Below the pieces are notes generated by a model. The model had not been told where the DNA came from, made no database searches, and saw nothing but the letters and a program-made list of their open reading frames with translations. From the NCBI RefSeq assembly GCF_030814215.1, contig NZ_JAUSUT010000001.1:3782001-3846000 (forward strand): DNA of 64,000 bases. Direction: 5' to 3'. Positions 1-8,150 of this stretch are shown piece after piece. Source of the stretch: Amycolatopsis thermophila (GTDB lineage Bacteria; Actinomycetota; Actinomycetes; Mycobacteriales; Pseudonocardiaceae). Every line of letters starts with the position of its first letter. Within the stretch, counting starts at the first letter, position 1. A program made the translations under genes and the position numbers.

Positions 1-687
1 GACGGGTGCGGAGGTGCTGGCGCCGGTGGCGGCCTGAGGCGGGTTGGCTGCGGCGGTTGGGCGGAGTTGCGCGGGAGTTCGGCTCGGGCTGGCCGTGCGG
101 TGCGGGTGGCGTCGGTCCGGGCGCGCCGCGCGCCCCTGGCCCATTGCTCCCCCTGCGAAGCGGGCACGTCCGCCGTCCAGCGCGGCGCCCGTCCCGCCCA
201 GCGCTGCGCCCTCCTGCGCGGCGCGCCTCCTGTCGAGCACGGCGCCGGTCCTGCCCAGCGCTGCGCCCGTCCTGCCCAGCGCGCCTCCTGTCGAGCCCGG
301 CGCGGTAGTTCCGCTCGGCGCGCCTCCGGCCTGCCGCTTCCCGGTGCCCGGCGCGGTAGTTCGGCCCGCCGCGCCTCCGGCCTGCCGCTTCCCGGTGCCG
401 GCGCAGCAGTTCCGCCCGCCGGCCCGGTGCCCGGCGCGCCTCCGGCCCGCCGCTTCCCGGTGCCCGCCGCGCCTCCGGTCCGGCGCTTCCCGGTGCCCGG
501 CCCGGCAGTTCCGCTCGGCGCGCCTCCGGTCCAGCGCTTCCCGGTGCCCGGCGCAGCAGTTCCGCCCGCCGGCCCGGTGCCCGGCGCGCCTCCGGTCCGC
601 CGCTTCCCGGTGCCCGCCGCGCCTCCGGTCCGGCGCTTCCCGGTGCCCGGCGCGGCAGCTCCGCCCGCCCGCCGGGCGCCGGCGCCC
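1..687. repeat. Gene-free GC-rich block with a higher-order tandem repeat
   Basis: No credible gene is seen here. A core beginning GCGCCTCCGG and ending CTTCCCGGTGCC occurs seven times, starting at 320, 371, 436, 469, 520, 586 and 619. The spacings are 51, 65, 33, 51, 66 and 33, so the whole set is a tandem duplication of an approximately 150-bp super-unit. Looser versions of the same G/C words fill 100-320. The block ends at the stop codon of the minus-strand lipoprotein gene at 688. The plus-strand open frame through it encodes Pro/Ala/Arg low complexity and runs on antisense to the lipoprotein, so I treat it as non-coding. Confidence 0.75.
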
Positions 688-1278
688 CTACTTGCGCCAG
701 ATCAGCGGGTTGGCGCTGTAGTCGTTGCCGTCGTACTTGACGGCCACCACCGTGTCCCCCGCGGCGGCGGCGTCCAGGTCGAACGTCTCGTACTTCGCGC
801 CGGGGTGGTCGAAGTCGCCGGGGGACATGCGTGGCGAGCAGCTCGGGATGCCGCCGGTGATGAACGTTCCCGTCGTCTCGCCGTTGCCGAGGAGGGCGTC
901 GAGCTGCGGGCCGTTCTTCGTGCCGAAGTCGGCGCCGCTGAGGTTCTCCACCGTGTAGTGGGTGCAGTACGGGGTCAGGCCCTCGGCGTCCGAGCCGAAC
1001 TTGGCGCGGAACTCGGCCTGGTCGGCCTGGTCGATCGACGTCACGGTGATCGCCAGCTGCCCCTTGTTGAGCCCGTCGTCGTAGTCGACCACCGCCCGCT
1101 GCCCGAGGGCGAGTGACGTCCCCGGCGGCGTGACGGGCTCGGCGACCGGCGGCGGCGCACTGCTGCTCGCACTCGTGGTGGCCGGCGCGGCACTGTCCGA
1201 ACCGGACTCACCGCACGCGGTGGCGGTGAGCGCGACCGCCGCCGTCATCACTGCCAGTGCAAGGTTTCCACGCTTCAC
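688..1278 (-). CDS. Secreted lipoprotein of unknown function
   Basis: A 196-residue exported protein. The N-terminus (MKRGNLALAVMTAAVALT) is a signal peptide leading to a Cys after ..TATA, a slightly atypical lipobox. It is followed by a Ser/Ala/Pro linker and a globular domain of about 150 residues with two cysteines (TPYCTHYTVEN and PSCSPRM) that could pair. This resembles the small DUF4352-like extracytoplasmic lipoproteins of actinomycetes, but no enzymatic motif is visible. GTG at 1278 is chosen because it places the basic n-region at the start; a GTG at 1302 is also in frame and would overlap the regulator upstream. The gene lies directly downstream of the GlxA-type regulator on the same strand. 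Confidence 0.8.
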   Translation of the reverse strand: MKRGNLALAVMTAAVALTATACGESGSDSAAPATTSASSSAPPPVAEPVTPPGTSLALGQRAVVDYDDGLNKGQLAITVTSIDQADQAEFRAKFGSDAEGLTPYCTHYTVENLSGADFGTKNGPQLDALLGNGETTGTFITGGIPSCSPRMSPGDFDHPGAKYETFDLDAAAAGDTVVAVKYDGNDYSANPLIWRK

Positions 1279-1298
1279 GGCCGTAATATGCCATGCGG

Positions 1299-2258
1299 TC
1301 ACACGGTTGCCGGACCCGGGCGCCGGAACGCCGCGCGGTAGGCGTTCGGCGTGGTCCCGACCACGCGGCGGAACCGTTCCCGGAACGCCGTCGGGGACCC
1401 GAAACCCACCTGGCCGGCGATGCGGTCCACCGGGTGCCCCGTCGTCTCCAGGAGGTACTGCGCCTGCCGGATCCGCTCCCGGTGCAGCCACTGCACCGGT
1501 GTCGTCCCGGTGTGCTCGCGGAACCGGCGGTTCAGCGACCGCGTGCTGAGCCCCGCGCGCGCCGCGATGTCGGCCAGCGTCAGCGCGTCCCCGAGGTGGT
1601 CGGACATCCACCGCAGCACCGGTTCCAGCACCGAACCGCGCGGCACGGGCGGCTGGTCGTGCACGATGAACTGCGCCTGACCGCCCTCCCGTTCCAACGG
1701 CATCACCGACAACCGTGCCGCGTCGGCGGCCACCGCGGACCCGTGGTCGCGCCGCACCAGGTGCAGGCACAGGTCCAAGCCGGCCGCCGCCCCCGCCGAC
1801 GTCAGGAACTGGCCGTTGTCGACGTAGAGCACGTCCGGGTCGACCTCGACCTCCGGGAACCGTTGCGCCAGCAGGTCGGCGGCCAGCCAGTGCGTGGTGG
1901 CGCGCAACCCGTCCAGCAGCCCGGTGGCGGCCAGGACGAACGCGCCCGAGCAGATCGACGCCAGCCGCGCCCCGTTCGCGGCCGCCTTGCGCAGCTCGTC
2001 GAGCACCTCCTCCGGCACCGGCACCGCGGGGTCCGCGCAGCCGGGCAGGACGATCGTGTCCGCGTCGGCGAGGGCGTCGAGCCCCCACTCGGCCCGCAGC
2101 GAGAACGTGCCGGCGTCGACCGTCGGCGTCGGCGCGCAGACCCGCACCCGGTAGGCGGGGCGGCCGTCGGGCAGCCGGGTGCGGGTGAACGCCTCGATCG
2201 GGGTGGCCAGGTCGAACGGGACCACCCCGTCCAGCGCCAGCACGGCGACGGTGTGCAT
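1299..2258 (-). CDS. GlxA-type transcriptional regulator (DJ-1/PfpI domain plus AraC HTH)
   Basis: A 319-residue regulator. Residues about 1-180 form a DJ-1/PfpI-like glutamine-amidotransferase fold with the nucleophile-elbow region SICSGAFVLAATGLLDG. The last 100 residues are an AraC double helix-turn-helix (LTLADIAARAGLSTRSLNRR, then GFGSPTAFRERFRRVVG). GlxA/FtrA-type proteins usually respond to small amide or amine metabolites, but the inducer here is unknown. ATG at 2258 is preferred because the domain begins immediately; an ORF extension to 2363 lacks domain sequence. It is divergent from the DUF2269 gene at 2401, and the lipoprotein follows after about 20 bases, so the two may be co-transcribed. 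Confidence 0.88.
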   Translation of the reverse strand: MHTVAVLALDGVVPFDLATPIEAFTRTRLPDGRPAYRVRVCAPTPTVDAGTFSLRAEWGLDALADADTIVLPGCADPAVPVPEEVLDELRKAAANGARLASICSGAFVLAATGLLDGLRATTHWLAADLLAQRFPEVEVDPDVLYVDNGQFLTSAGAAAGLDLCLHLVRRDHGSAVAADAARLSVMPLEREGGQAQFIVHDQPPVPRGSVLEPVLRWMSDHLGDALTLADIAARAGLSTRSLNRRFREHTGTTPVQWLHRERIRQAQYLLETTGHPVDRIAGQVGFGSPTAFRERFRRVVGTTPNAYRAAFRRPGPATV

Positions 2259-2400
2259 GGCCACAACATAGGTCCTCGCCACGACCCCCGGCCAGGCGTG
2301 TCGCGGGAAACGCCTGCTCGCAGCGGTTGGCCAGAATCCGTGGGAAGGTGGCAATCCCGCCACTTCCGGCGATCACCGGCGGTCGTTACCGTCCGGGCCC

Positions 2401-2859
2401 GTGACGAAAGTTCTGCTCTCCCTCCACGTGCTCGCGGCCCTGATCGCGATCGGTCCGGTCGCCGTCGCGGCCAGCATGTTCCCCGCCGCCGCCCGCCGCG
2501 CCACCGGTGGCACCGACCGCGATGTCGCCGTGCTGCGCACGCTGCACCGCATCTGCCGGGTCTACGCCGCGATCGGCATCGCGATCCCGGTGTTCGGGTT
2601 CGCGACGGCCGGAAGCCTTGGCGTGACAGGGGATGCGTGGGTGGTGGTGTCCATTGTGCTCACCGCGATCGCCGCCGCCGTGCTGGTGCTGGTGATGTTG
2701 CCGCGCCAGCAGGGCATCCTGGACGGGATCGGCGAAGGCACCGGACCCGGCCGCCGTGCGCCCGCCCGGCTGGCGATGTACACCGGGATCTTCAACGTCC
2801 TGTGGGCCGCCGTCACCGTCCTGATGATCGTCCGCCCGGGCTCCACGACCAGCGCCTGA
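2401..2859 (+). CDS. DUF2269-like integral membrane protein
   Basis: A 152-residue hydrophobic protein with four predicted membrane segments: about residues 5-25, 55-75, 80-100 and 125-145. The loops between are short and Arg-rich. The overall pattern (LHVLAALIAIGPVAVAASMFPAAARR at the N-terminus) matches small DUF2269-family membrane proteins, whose function is not known. The start is GTG at 2401. It is divergently transcribed from the GlxA-type regulator, separated by about 140 bases, making it a candidate target. The gene converges on the STAS gene that ends at 2883. Confidence 0.75.
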   Translation: MTKVLLSLHVLAALIAIGPVAVAASMFPAAARRATGGTDRDVAVLRTLHRICRVYAAIGIAIPVFGFATAGSLGVTGDAWVVVSIVLTAIAAAVLVLVMLPRQQGILDGIGEGTGPGRRAPARLAMYTGIFNVLWAAVTVLMIVRPGSTTSA

Positions 2860-2882
2860 CCGGCCCGGGCCGACGCCGGCGC

Positions 2883-3290
2883 TCAGCCCGCGGCGTCCGG
2901 AAGGTCACGGCCGGCTGCTTCGCGGGCCTCGTCGAGGGAGGCGGCGACCGTCAGGATGCGGTCGAGCCCGGTCATCTCCAGCGGCCGCGTCACGACCGGG
3001 GTGGGGCAGACCAGCGCGAGCGCCTGCTCGGCGGAGTGGCATTCGGCCGCGGTCTCCACCAGCACGGCCAGCCCGACGGAATCCAGGTGCTCGACGTCGG
3101 ACAGGTCGATGATGAGCGTGGTCAGCGGGACGGGCGCGGTGCTGTCCCGGGCGTCCTTGACGGCTTCGCGGACCCGGGGGGCCGTCGTGAGGTCGACGTC
3201 TCCGGCGACGGTGACGATGGCTTCGCTTCCCTCGCGCGTCCACCGGGTGGCGAAGGCCTGCGGCACGGATTCCTCCATCGTCGTCCTCAT
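2883..3290 (-). CDS. STAS-domain anti-sigma factor antagonist
   Basis: A 135-residue single-domain STAS protein of the SpoIIAA/RsbV type. These bind an anti-sigma kinase and are switched by phosphorylation of one serine. The diagnostic segment VEHLDSVGLAVLVE carries that serine (D-S-V-G-L), preceded by the LIIDLSDVE strand, and the N-terminal GDVDLTTAPRVREAV matches the family. ATG at 3290 has no clear Shine-Dalgarno sequence. A GTG at 3266, four bases after GGAGGA, may be the true start and removes only eight residues. It lies 33 bases downstream of the ECF sigma factor on the same strand; no partner RsbW-type kinase is adjacent. Confidence 0.88.
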   Translation of the reverse strand: MRTTMEESVPQAFATRWTREGSEAIVTVAGDVDLTTAPRVREAVKDARDSTAPVPLTTLIIDLSDVEHLDSVGLAVLVETAAECHSAEQALALVCPTPVVTRPLEMTGLDRILTVAASLDEAREAAGRDLPDAAG

Positions 3291-3323
3291 CAGGCCGACC
3301 AGCTTATCGGCTCACGGCATTCG

Positions 3324-4286
3324 TCACCGCACCACGGGTGGCAGGCCGAACGCCGGAAAGTGCTCCGGGCCGATGAACGACGTGATTTCCGCTATCCGGC
3401 CCCGCCGCGGGGTGAGCACGTTGATCGACCACCCCCGGAACGGCCCGCCCGCCGGGGAGCGCAGGTAGGAGGCCACCGCGGGCTGCCCGTTGGCGCTGGT
3501 CAGGCGGTGCCGCCAGTCGCCGCACGAGCTCAGCGGGTACCGGCGGGCGAAGGACATCACCGCGTCGATCCCGCGGTACCAGTGCGGCATCGGTGGCATC
3601 GACCACGTGACGTCCTCGGTCAGCAGCGCCACCAGCGCGTCCGCGTCACCGCGTTCGAGCGCGCTGGCGTAGTCCGACGCGAGCGTGCGTACCCGCGCGT
3701 CGCCGGACGTCTCCGCGGGCGCGGGCATGACCCGCCGGGCGCGCTGCAGGGCGGAGTTCACCGACGCCGTCGACGTCTTCATCATCTCCGCGATCTCGGC
3801 CGCGGAGAAACCCAGGACCTCGAACAACACCAGCGCCGCGCGCTGGTTGCCCGGCAGGTGCTGCAGGGCGGCCACGAACGCCAGCTCCACCGCCTCCCGC
3901 CGCTCCGCTCGCGCGTCCGGCTCCGTGGGGTAAGGGCCCAGCCAGGCGACGTCGGTGCGTGGGACGTCGCCGGGTACCACGTGATCGCTCGAGGGCCCGA
4001 GGTCGACCGGCAGTGCCCGTCGGCCGCGGCCTTCGGCGGCGTCCAGGCAGACCCGGGTGGTCACGGTGTAGAGCCAGGACCGCAGCGACGCCCGCCCCTC
4101 GAACCGGTCCAGCCCGCGCCACGCCCGCAGCAGCGCTTCCTGCAGGGCGTCGTCGGCGTCGTGCACCGAGCCGAGCATCCGGTAGCAGTGCGCGTGCAGT
4201 TCCCGGCGCAGCGGCCCGACCAGCCGCGTGAACGCCGCGTCGTCCCCGGCGCGCGCCCGCTGGAGATCTGCGGCGATTTCGGTCAC
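3324..4286 (-). CDS. ECF sigma factor with C-terminal SnoaL-like domain (SigG/TIGR02960 type)
   Basis: A 320-residue RNA polymerase sigma-70 family factor. Region 2 (residues about 10-75, containing HCYRMLGSVHDADDALQEALLRAW and SWLYTVTTRVCLD) and region 4 (about 140-190, AALVLFEVLGFSAAEIAEMM then SVNSALQRARR) are followed by about 110 residues resembling SnoaL2/NTF2, ending FIGPEHFPAFGLP. Such ECF factors are controlled through the C-terminal domain rather than by a classic anti-sigma factor. GTG 4286 is the first start that gives an intact region 2. The gene is divergent from an alpha/beta hydrolase 64 bases away and is followed by the STAS gene. Confidence 0.9.
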   Translation of the reverse strand: MTEIAADLQRARAGDDAAFTRLVGPLRRELHAHCYRMLGSVHDADDALQEALLRAWRGLDRFEGRASLRSWLYTVTTRVCLDAAEGRGRRALPVDLGPSSDHVVPGDVPRTDVAWLGPYPTEPDARAERREAVELAFVAALQHLPGNQRAALVLFEVLGFSAAEIAEMMKTSTASVNSALQRARRVMPAPAETSGDARVRTLASDYASALERGDADALVALLTEDVTWSMPPMPHWYRGIDAVMSFARRYPLSSCGDWRHRLTSANGQPAVASYLRSPAGGPFRGWSINVLTPRRGRIAEITSFIGPEHFPAFGLPPVVR

Positions 4287-4350
4287 GAGCGATGATTCTG
4301 CCCGACGGCGGCGGTCACACCCTCGAACCCACTCGCGATCAGGAGGAACC

Positions 4351-5163
4351 ATGAACCGGATCGTCACCGCGGGGACACTGCGCGTGCCCGGGGCCGAGCT
4401 GTACCACGAGAGCCGCGGCACCGGCCCGCTCGTGGTGCTCGTCGGCGCACCGATGGACGCGCGGCCGTTCGCCCCGCTCGCCGAGCTGCTCGCCCTCGAC
4501 CACACCGTCCTCACCACCGACCCGCGCGGCATCAACCGCAGCCCGGTCGACGACCCGGACCAGGACTCGACGCCGGAGACGCGCGCCGACGACCTGGCCC
4601 GGCTCATCACGCACGCCGACGCCGGTCCCGCCGTCGTGCTGGGTTCCAGCGGCGGCGCGGTGAGCGTGCTCGCGCTCGCCCAGGCCCGGCCCGACCTCGT
4701 GCGCACGGTCATCGCGCACGAACCGCCGTTGTCCGAGCTGCTCCCCGACCGCGACCGGCTGCGCGAGCAGGGTGAGGACGTCATCGCCACGCATTTCGCG
4801 GGCGACCGCACCGGTGCGATGCGCAAGTTCCTGGCCATGGCGGAGATCGACCTGCCCGAGCCGGTCTTCGCGGCGGTGTTCGGCCAGGAGCCGAGCCCGC
4901 AGGACCGGGCCGACGCGGACTTCCAGTACGCCCACATGTACCGGCCCACCACGCGCTGGCTGCCCGACGCCGGCAAGCTGCGTGCGCTCGGTGACCGCCT
5001 GCTGATCGGGCTGGGCGAGGAGTCCGGCGGGCAGCTGTGTGAGCGCACTTCGGCGGCTCTCGCGGGTCTGGTGGGCCTCGAGCCAACGCTGTTCCCCGGC
5101 GGGCACACCGGCTTCGCGGAGGCTCCCGAGGCGTTCGCCGCGCGGTTGCGGGAGGTGCTCTGA
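4351..5163 (+). CDS. Alpha/beta-fold hydrolase
   Basis: A 270-residue alpha/beta hydrolase. An oxyanion-region strand (LVVLVGAPMDARPF) comes first, then a nucleophile elbow LGSSGGAVSVLALAQ with the catalytic Ser in G-S-S-G-G. The catalytic His is in FPGGHTGFAEAPEAFAARL near the C-terminus. The substrate cannot be read from sequence. ATG 4351 follows a strong AGGAGG (4341-4346). The gene is divergent from the ECF sigma factor, an arrangement that suggests the hydrolase belongs to that sigma factor's regulon. Several actinobacterial hydrolases of this size have been called epoxide or chloroperoxidase-like, but nothing specific supports that here. Confidence 0.85.
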   Translation: MNRIVTAGTLRVPGAELYHESRGTGPLVVLVGAPMDARPFAPLAELLALDHTVLTTDPRGINRSPVDDPDQDSTPETRADDLARLITHADAGPAVVLGSSGGAVSVLALAQARPDLVRTVIAHEPPLSELLPDRDRLREQGEDVIATHFAGDRTGAMRKFLAMAEIDLPEPVFAAVFGQEPSPQDRADADFQYAHMYRPTTRWLPDAGKLRALGDRLLIGLGEESGGQLCERTSAALAGLVGLEPTLFPGGHTGFAEAPEAFAARLREVL

Positions 5164-5289
5164 CGCCCGAGGTCTCAGGACGGTAAAGGTCTGCGACCGT
5201 CACTGGCTTTCCGGCATGGTGGGGATCTAGGTTGCCAGGGAACTAGTCAAACCTTTGATCTTCTTTCCAACGGCGGGAAGGGACGGCCC

Positions 5290-6618
5290 ATGACGCAGAC
5301 CCCCGAGGCACAGGCGAGCCGCACGCACGACGCGGGGCAGCTCCGCCGCGTCGTCGGTGCGAGCCTCGTCGGTACGACGATCGAGTGGTACGACTTCTTC
5401 ATCTACGCCTCGGCCGCGAGCCTGGTGTTCGGCAAGCAGTTCTTCCCCTCGCTGGACGGCACGGCGGCGCTGCTGGCCTCGTTCGCGACGCTCGGCGTGA
5501 GCTTCGTGGCCCGGCCGATCGGCGGGATCGTCGCCGGTCACCTGGGCGACCGGCTGGGGCGCAAGGCGGTCCTCGTCGCGACCCTGCTGCTGATGGGGCT
5601 GTCCACGATCGGCGTCGGGCTGCTGCCCGGCTACGACTCCATCGGCGTCGCCGCGCCGATCCTGCTCGTCGCGCTGCGCCTGCTGCAGGGTCTGTCGGCC
5701 GGCGGCGAGTGGGGCGGCGCGGCGCTGATGTCGGTCGAGCACGCCCCCGCGGGACGGCGCGGCTACTTCGGGTCGTTCCCGCAGATCGGCGTGCCGATCG
5801 GGCTGCTGCTGGCGAACCTGGTGTTCTTCACCGTGTCCGCCGTGACCACCGACGACCAGTTCGCGCGGTGGGGCTGGCGCATCCCGTTCCTGCTCAGCGT
5901 CGTGCTCATCGCGGTCGGGTTCTTCGTGCGGGCCCGGGTGTCGGAGAGCCCGGTGTTCAGCGAGCTGCGCGCCCGACGCGCCCGCAGGTCCGCGCCGCTG
6001 GCCGAGCTGCTGCGCACCAACCGCCGCGAACTGGTGATCGCGATCGGCCTGTTCATCGCCAACAACATGGTCGGCTACATCCTGATCGCGTTCATCAACT
6101 CCTACGGCACCCGCACGCTCAAGCTGTCCAGCACGACGATGCTGTTCGTCGGCATGGTCGGGGCCGTCGCGTGGGGCGTGTTCACCATGCTGGCCGGTGC
6201 GTGGTCCGACCGCTGGGGCCGGCGGCGCACCTATCTCGTCGGCACGATCGCGATGGCGGCCTGGACGTTCCCGTTCTTCCTGCTGTTCGACACCCGCTCG
6301 CTGCCGCTGATGCTGCTGTCGGTGATCGCGCTGGCGTTCGGGCTCGGGCTCACCTACGGCCCGCAGGCCGCGGCCTACAGCGAGCTGTTCCCGGTCGGCA
6401 TCCGCTACAGCGGGGTCTCCTTCGCCTACGCCTTCGGCGCGATCCTCGGCGGCGGGTTCGCGCCGCTGGTGTCGACGTGGCTGGTGGGGGAGACCGGCAC
6501 GTCGCTGTCGGTGTCCGCGTACATGCTGCTGGCCTGCCTGGTGACCCTGGCGGCGGTGCTGGCGCTGCGTGAGAAGCCGGCCGCCGAGCGGGAGGCGTTC
6601 GTCACCGGCGCCGCGTAG
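5290..6618 (+). CDS. MFS transporter, metabolite:H+ symporter (MHS) family
   Basis: A 442-residue major-facilitator protein with 12 membrane segments. The N-terminal GTTIEWYDFFIYASAASLVF and the loop-2 motif GHLGDRLGRKAVLV are characteristic of the MHS (ShiA/ProP/KgtP) family, which imports organic acids, osmolytes or shikimate with protons. A second copy of the loop motif is SDRWGRRRTYLVG. The substrate is undetermined. A small inverted repeat, TCAAACCTTTGA at 5247-5258, lies in the leader. The stop codon directly abuts the stop codon of the convergent YihY gene, with no bases between them. Confidence 0.9.
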   Translation: MTQTPEAQASRTHDAGQLRRVVGASLVGTTIEWYDFFIYASAASLVFGKQFFPSLDGTAALLASFATLGVSFVARPIGGIVAGHLGDRLGRKAVLVATLLLMGLSTIGVGLLPGYDSIGVAAPILLVALRLLQGLSAGGEWGGAALMSVEHAPAGRRGYFGSFPQIGVPIGLLLANLVFFTVSAVTTDDQFARWGWRIPFLLSVVLIAVGFFVRARVSESPVFSELRARRARRSAPLAELLRTNRRELVIAIGLFIANNMVGYILIAFINSYGTRTLKLSSTTMLFVGMVGAVAWGVFTMLAGAWSDRWGRRRTYLVGTIAMAAWTFPFFLLFDTRSLPLMLLSVIALAFGLGLTYGPQAAAYSELFPVGIRYSGVSFAYAFGAILGGGFAPLVSTWLVGETGTSLSVSAYMLLACLVTLAAVLALREKPAAEREAFVTGAA

Positions 6619-7608
6619 TCAGCGGCGCCGCTCGGGCGGGAACTCGGTGTCCACCCGCTCCTCCTCGTGGTAGGTGCGCTCCTCCGCGTAGGCCTCGTAG
6701 GCGCGGTGGTCGGCCTCGGTCTCCGGTGGGCCGACCAGCGCGCGGGGGTGCAGCCGGTCCTTGAGGACGACGTTGAGCTGCGCGCCGAGCAGGGTCACGA
6801 TGGCCTGCAGGTAGAACCACCACAGCAGCGTGATGACGGTGGCGAAGGTGCCGTAGGTGTTCTGCGCGCTGCTCAGGTAGCGGCTGATGATCAGCGACGA
6901 GAGCGTTTGCATGATCCAGAACAGCACGCCGGACAGCACGGCGCCGGGCAGCACGTCGCGCAGCGTGATCTCCCGGTCGGTCAGGATCCGGAACGCGGCG
7001 ACGAACAGCCCGATGTCGAGCACGATCGCGATGGCGTAGCCGGCGATCCGGCCCAGCCAGCTCACGTGCAGCAGATCCGTGCCGCTCGAGACGAACCCGG
7101 TGACCACCGTGCTGGCCACCAGTCCGACGCCGACGGTCGCGAGCACGAGCACGCTGCGGCCGATCTGCCTGGGCAGGCTCGGCCGCGCGTGGTAGGGCAG
7201 TTCCCACACCGCGTTGAACGCGGTCTGCGTCGCGCGCACCACCGCCAGCCCGCTCCACAGTGCGGTGACCAGCCCCAGGATGAGCGCCCACCAGGAGCCG
7301 CCGAGTCCCTGTATCGACGACGGGTCCAGCAGCGGGAGCATCGAGCGGAGGTGCCCCAGGACGTCGCCCTTGACGTTGTCCGGCACGAGGAACCCGAGCA
7401 GCGTGATCAGGACGAGGAACAGCGGGAAGATCGAGAAGAACGCCCAGAAGGCGATCATGGCCGCCATGCGCGTCGACTGGTCCTCGAGGAACTTGCGGAT
7501 CACCGCGACCGGCACCGACAGCGACTTGTACTCCTGCTGCACCGCGTCCGCGCGCTCGAGACCGGCTCTCGCCCGGCTCACCACGGTTTCCCTGCCCTGC
7601 TCGCTCAC
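6619..7608 (-). CDS. YihY/BrkB-family inner membrane protein
   Basis: A 329-residue membrane protein of the YihY/virulence-factor BrkB family (once misnamed RNase BN). There are six membrane segments, with the family's first-helix signature STRMAAMIAFWAFFSIFPLFLVL and a conserved C-terminal pair around YGTFATVITLLWWFYLQAIV. The charged C-terminal tail (about 45 residues, rich in Glu and His) is cytoplasmic. The cellular role of the family is unsettled. GTG at 7608 is used. It is convergent with and immediately adjacent to the MHS transporter. Confidence 0.9.
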   Translation of the reverse strand: MSEQGRETVVSRARAGLERADAVQQEYKSLSVPVAVIRKFLEDQSTRMAAMIAFWAFFSIFPLFLVLITLLGFLVPDNVKGDVLGHLRSMLPLLDPSSIQGLGGSWWALILGLVTALWSGLAVVRATQTAFNAVWELPYHARPSLPRQIGRSVLVLATVGVGLVASTVVTGFVSSGTDLLHVSWLGRIAGYAIAIVLDIGLFVAAFRILTDREITLRDVLPGAVLSGVLFWIMQTLSSLIISRYLSSAQNTYGTFATVITLLWWFYLQAIVTLLGAQLNVVLKDRLHPRALVGPPETEADHRAYEAYAEERTYHEEERVDTEFPPERRR

Positions 7609-7666
7609 GGTCGGCTCCCCACCGTCGGCGTTCGCTCGTGGCGGTGGCTACCCCGGATGCGGCGCG

Positions 7667-8065
7667 TCAACCAGCCGTCGACAGGCGCGCGTCGCCCAGC
7701 GTTTCGCGCAGCACGGCGCGGTGCGTCGGCTTCGCCTCCTCGTAGCGGCGCCGGCCGGCGTCGGTGAGCGTGACGAAGATGCCGCGCCGGTCCTGCTCGC
7801 ACATCGCGCGCTCGACCAGCCCTTCCTTCTCCAGGCGGGCGACCAGGCGCGAGGTGGCGCTCTGGCTCAGGTGCACGGCCTCGAGGAGGTCGGCGGAGCG
7901 GCACTTGCGGTCGCAGGTCGCCAGCCGCTCCAGGGCCTCGAACTCGCTCACCCCGATGCCGTGCGCGTCCTGCAGGCGGCACTCCAGTTCGCCGGAGACG
8001 GTGGCGTGCAACGCCAGCAGCTCGTGCCACTGGCGCACGACCGTGCTTTCGGCGACGTCACCCAT
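7667..8065 (-). CDS. MarR-family transcriptional regulator
   Basis: A 132-residue winged-helix regulator of the MarR family. The HTH and wing read LEAVHLSQSATSRLVARLEK and VERAMCEQDRRGIFVTLTDAGRRR. Two cysteine-rich spots (ATCDRKCRSADL, MCEQ) could make it thiol- or redox-responsive, which is speculative. It is divergent from an EmrB/QacA-type exporter at 8151, and the intergenic region holds a large inverted repeat (8080-8136). The classic MarR layout of autorepression and repression of the pump is therefore likely. Confidence 0.92.
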   Translation of the reverse strand: MGDVAESTVVRQWHELLALHATVSGELECRLQDAHGIGVSEFEALERLATCDRKCRSADLLEAVHLSQSATSRLVARLEKEGLVERAMCEQDRRGIFVTLTDAGRRRYEEAKPTHRAVLRETLGDARLSTAG

Positions 8066-8079
8066 GGCGACACCATAGC

Positions 8080-8136
8080 ATGCACGCGAATCTGATGCAA
8101 ACACATTAAATCCTCTTGCATTAGATGCGCGTGCAT
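8080..8136. promoter_or_regulatory. MarR operator: 21-bp near-perfect inverted repeat
   Basis: Arms at 8080-8100 and 8116-8136 are inverted copies that match at 19 of 21 positions, with a 15-bp spacer. Each arm contains two TGCA words (TGCACGCG... and ...ATGCAA), giving four TGCA elements in 57 bp. That would suit two MarR dimers. The repeat fills the gap between the divergent MarR gene and the MFS exporter, ending 14 bases before the exporter ATG. Confidence 0.88.
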
Positions 8137-8150
8137 GTATTCTGGCTGCC

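Noticed and set aside
67..1116. A 349-codon plus-strand frame through the left-edge repeats
   Set aside because: Its first half is low-complexity repeat translation and its second half is exactly antisense to a lipoprotein with a good signal peptide. No start-site or domain support.
2281..2320. A copy of the long hairpin A element near the GlxA-type start
   Set aside because: Only about 10-base words (CCAGGCGTGTC, CGCCTGCTCG) are shared and the stem is 7 bp. This is too little to call a repeat copy.
688..2376. A single 562-codon minus-strand frame joining the lipoprotein to upstream sequence
   Set aside because: The upstream part is an out-of-frame shadow of the GlxA-type regulator. The lipoprotein signal peptide marks the real start near 1278.
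1293..4295. A 1000-codon plus-strand open frame
   Set aside because: It runs antisense through the GlxA, STAS and sigma-factor genes and in another frame over DUF2269, all of which have clear domains. Long stop-free frames are expected at this GC content.
5240..5262. Operator for the MHS transporter (TCAAACCTTTGA)
   Set aside because: A 5-2-5 palindrome is short, no regulator is adjacent, and no second copy is seen. Mentioned in the gene entry only.
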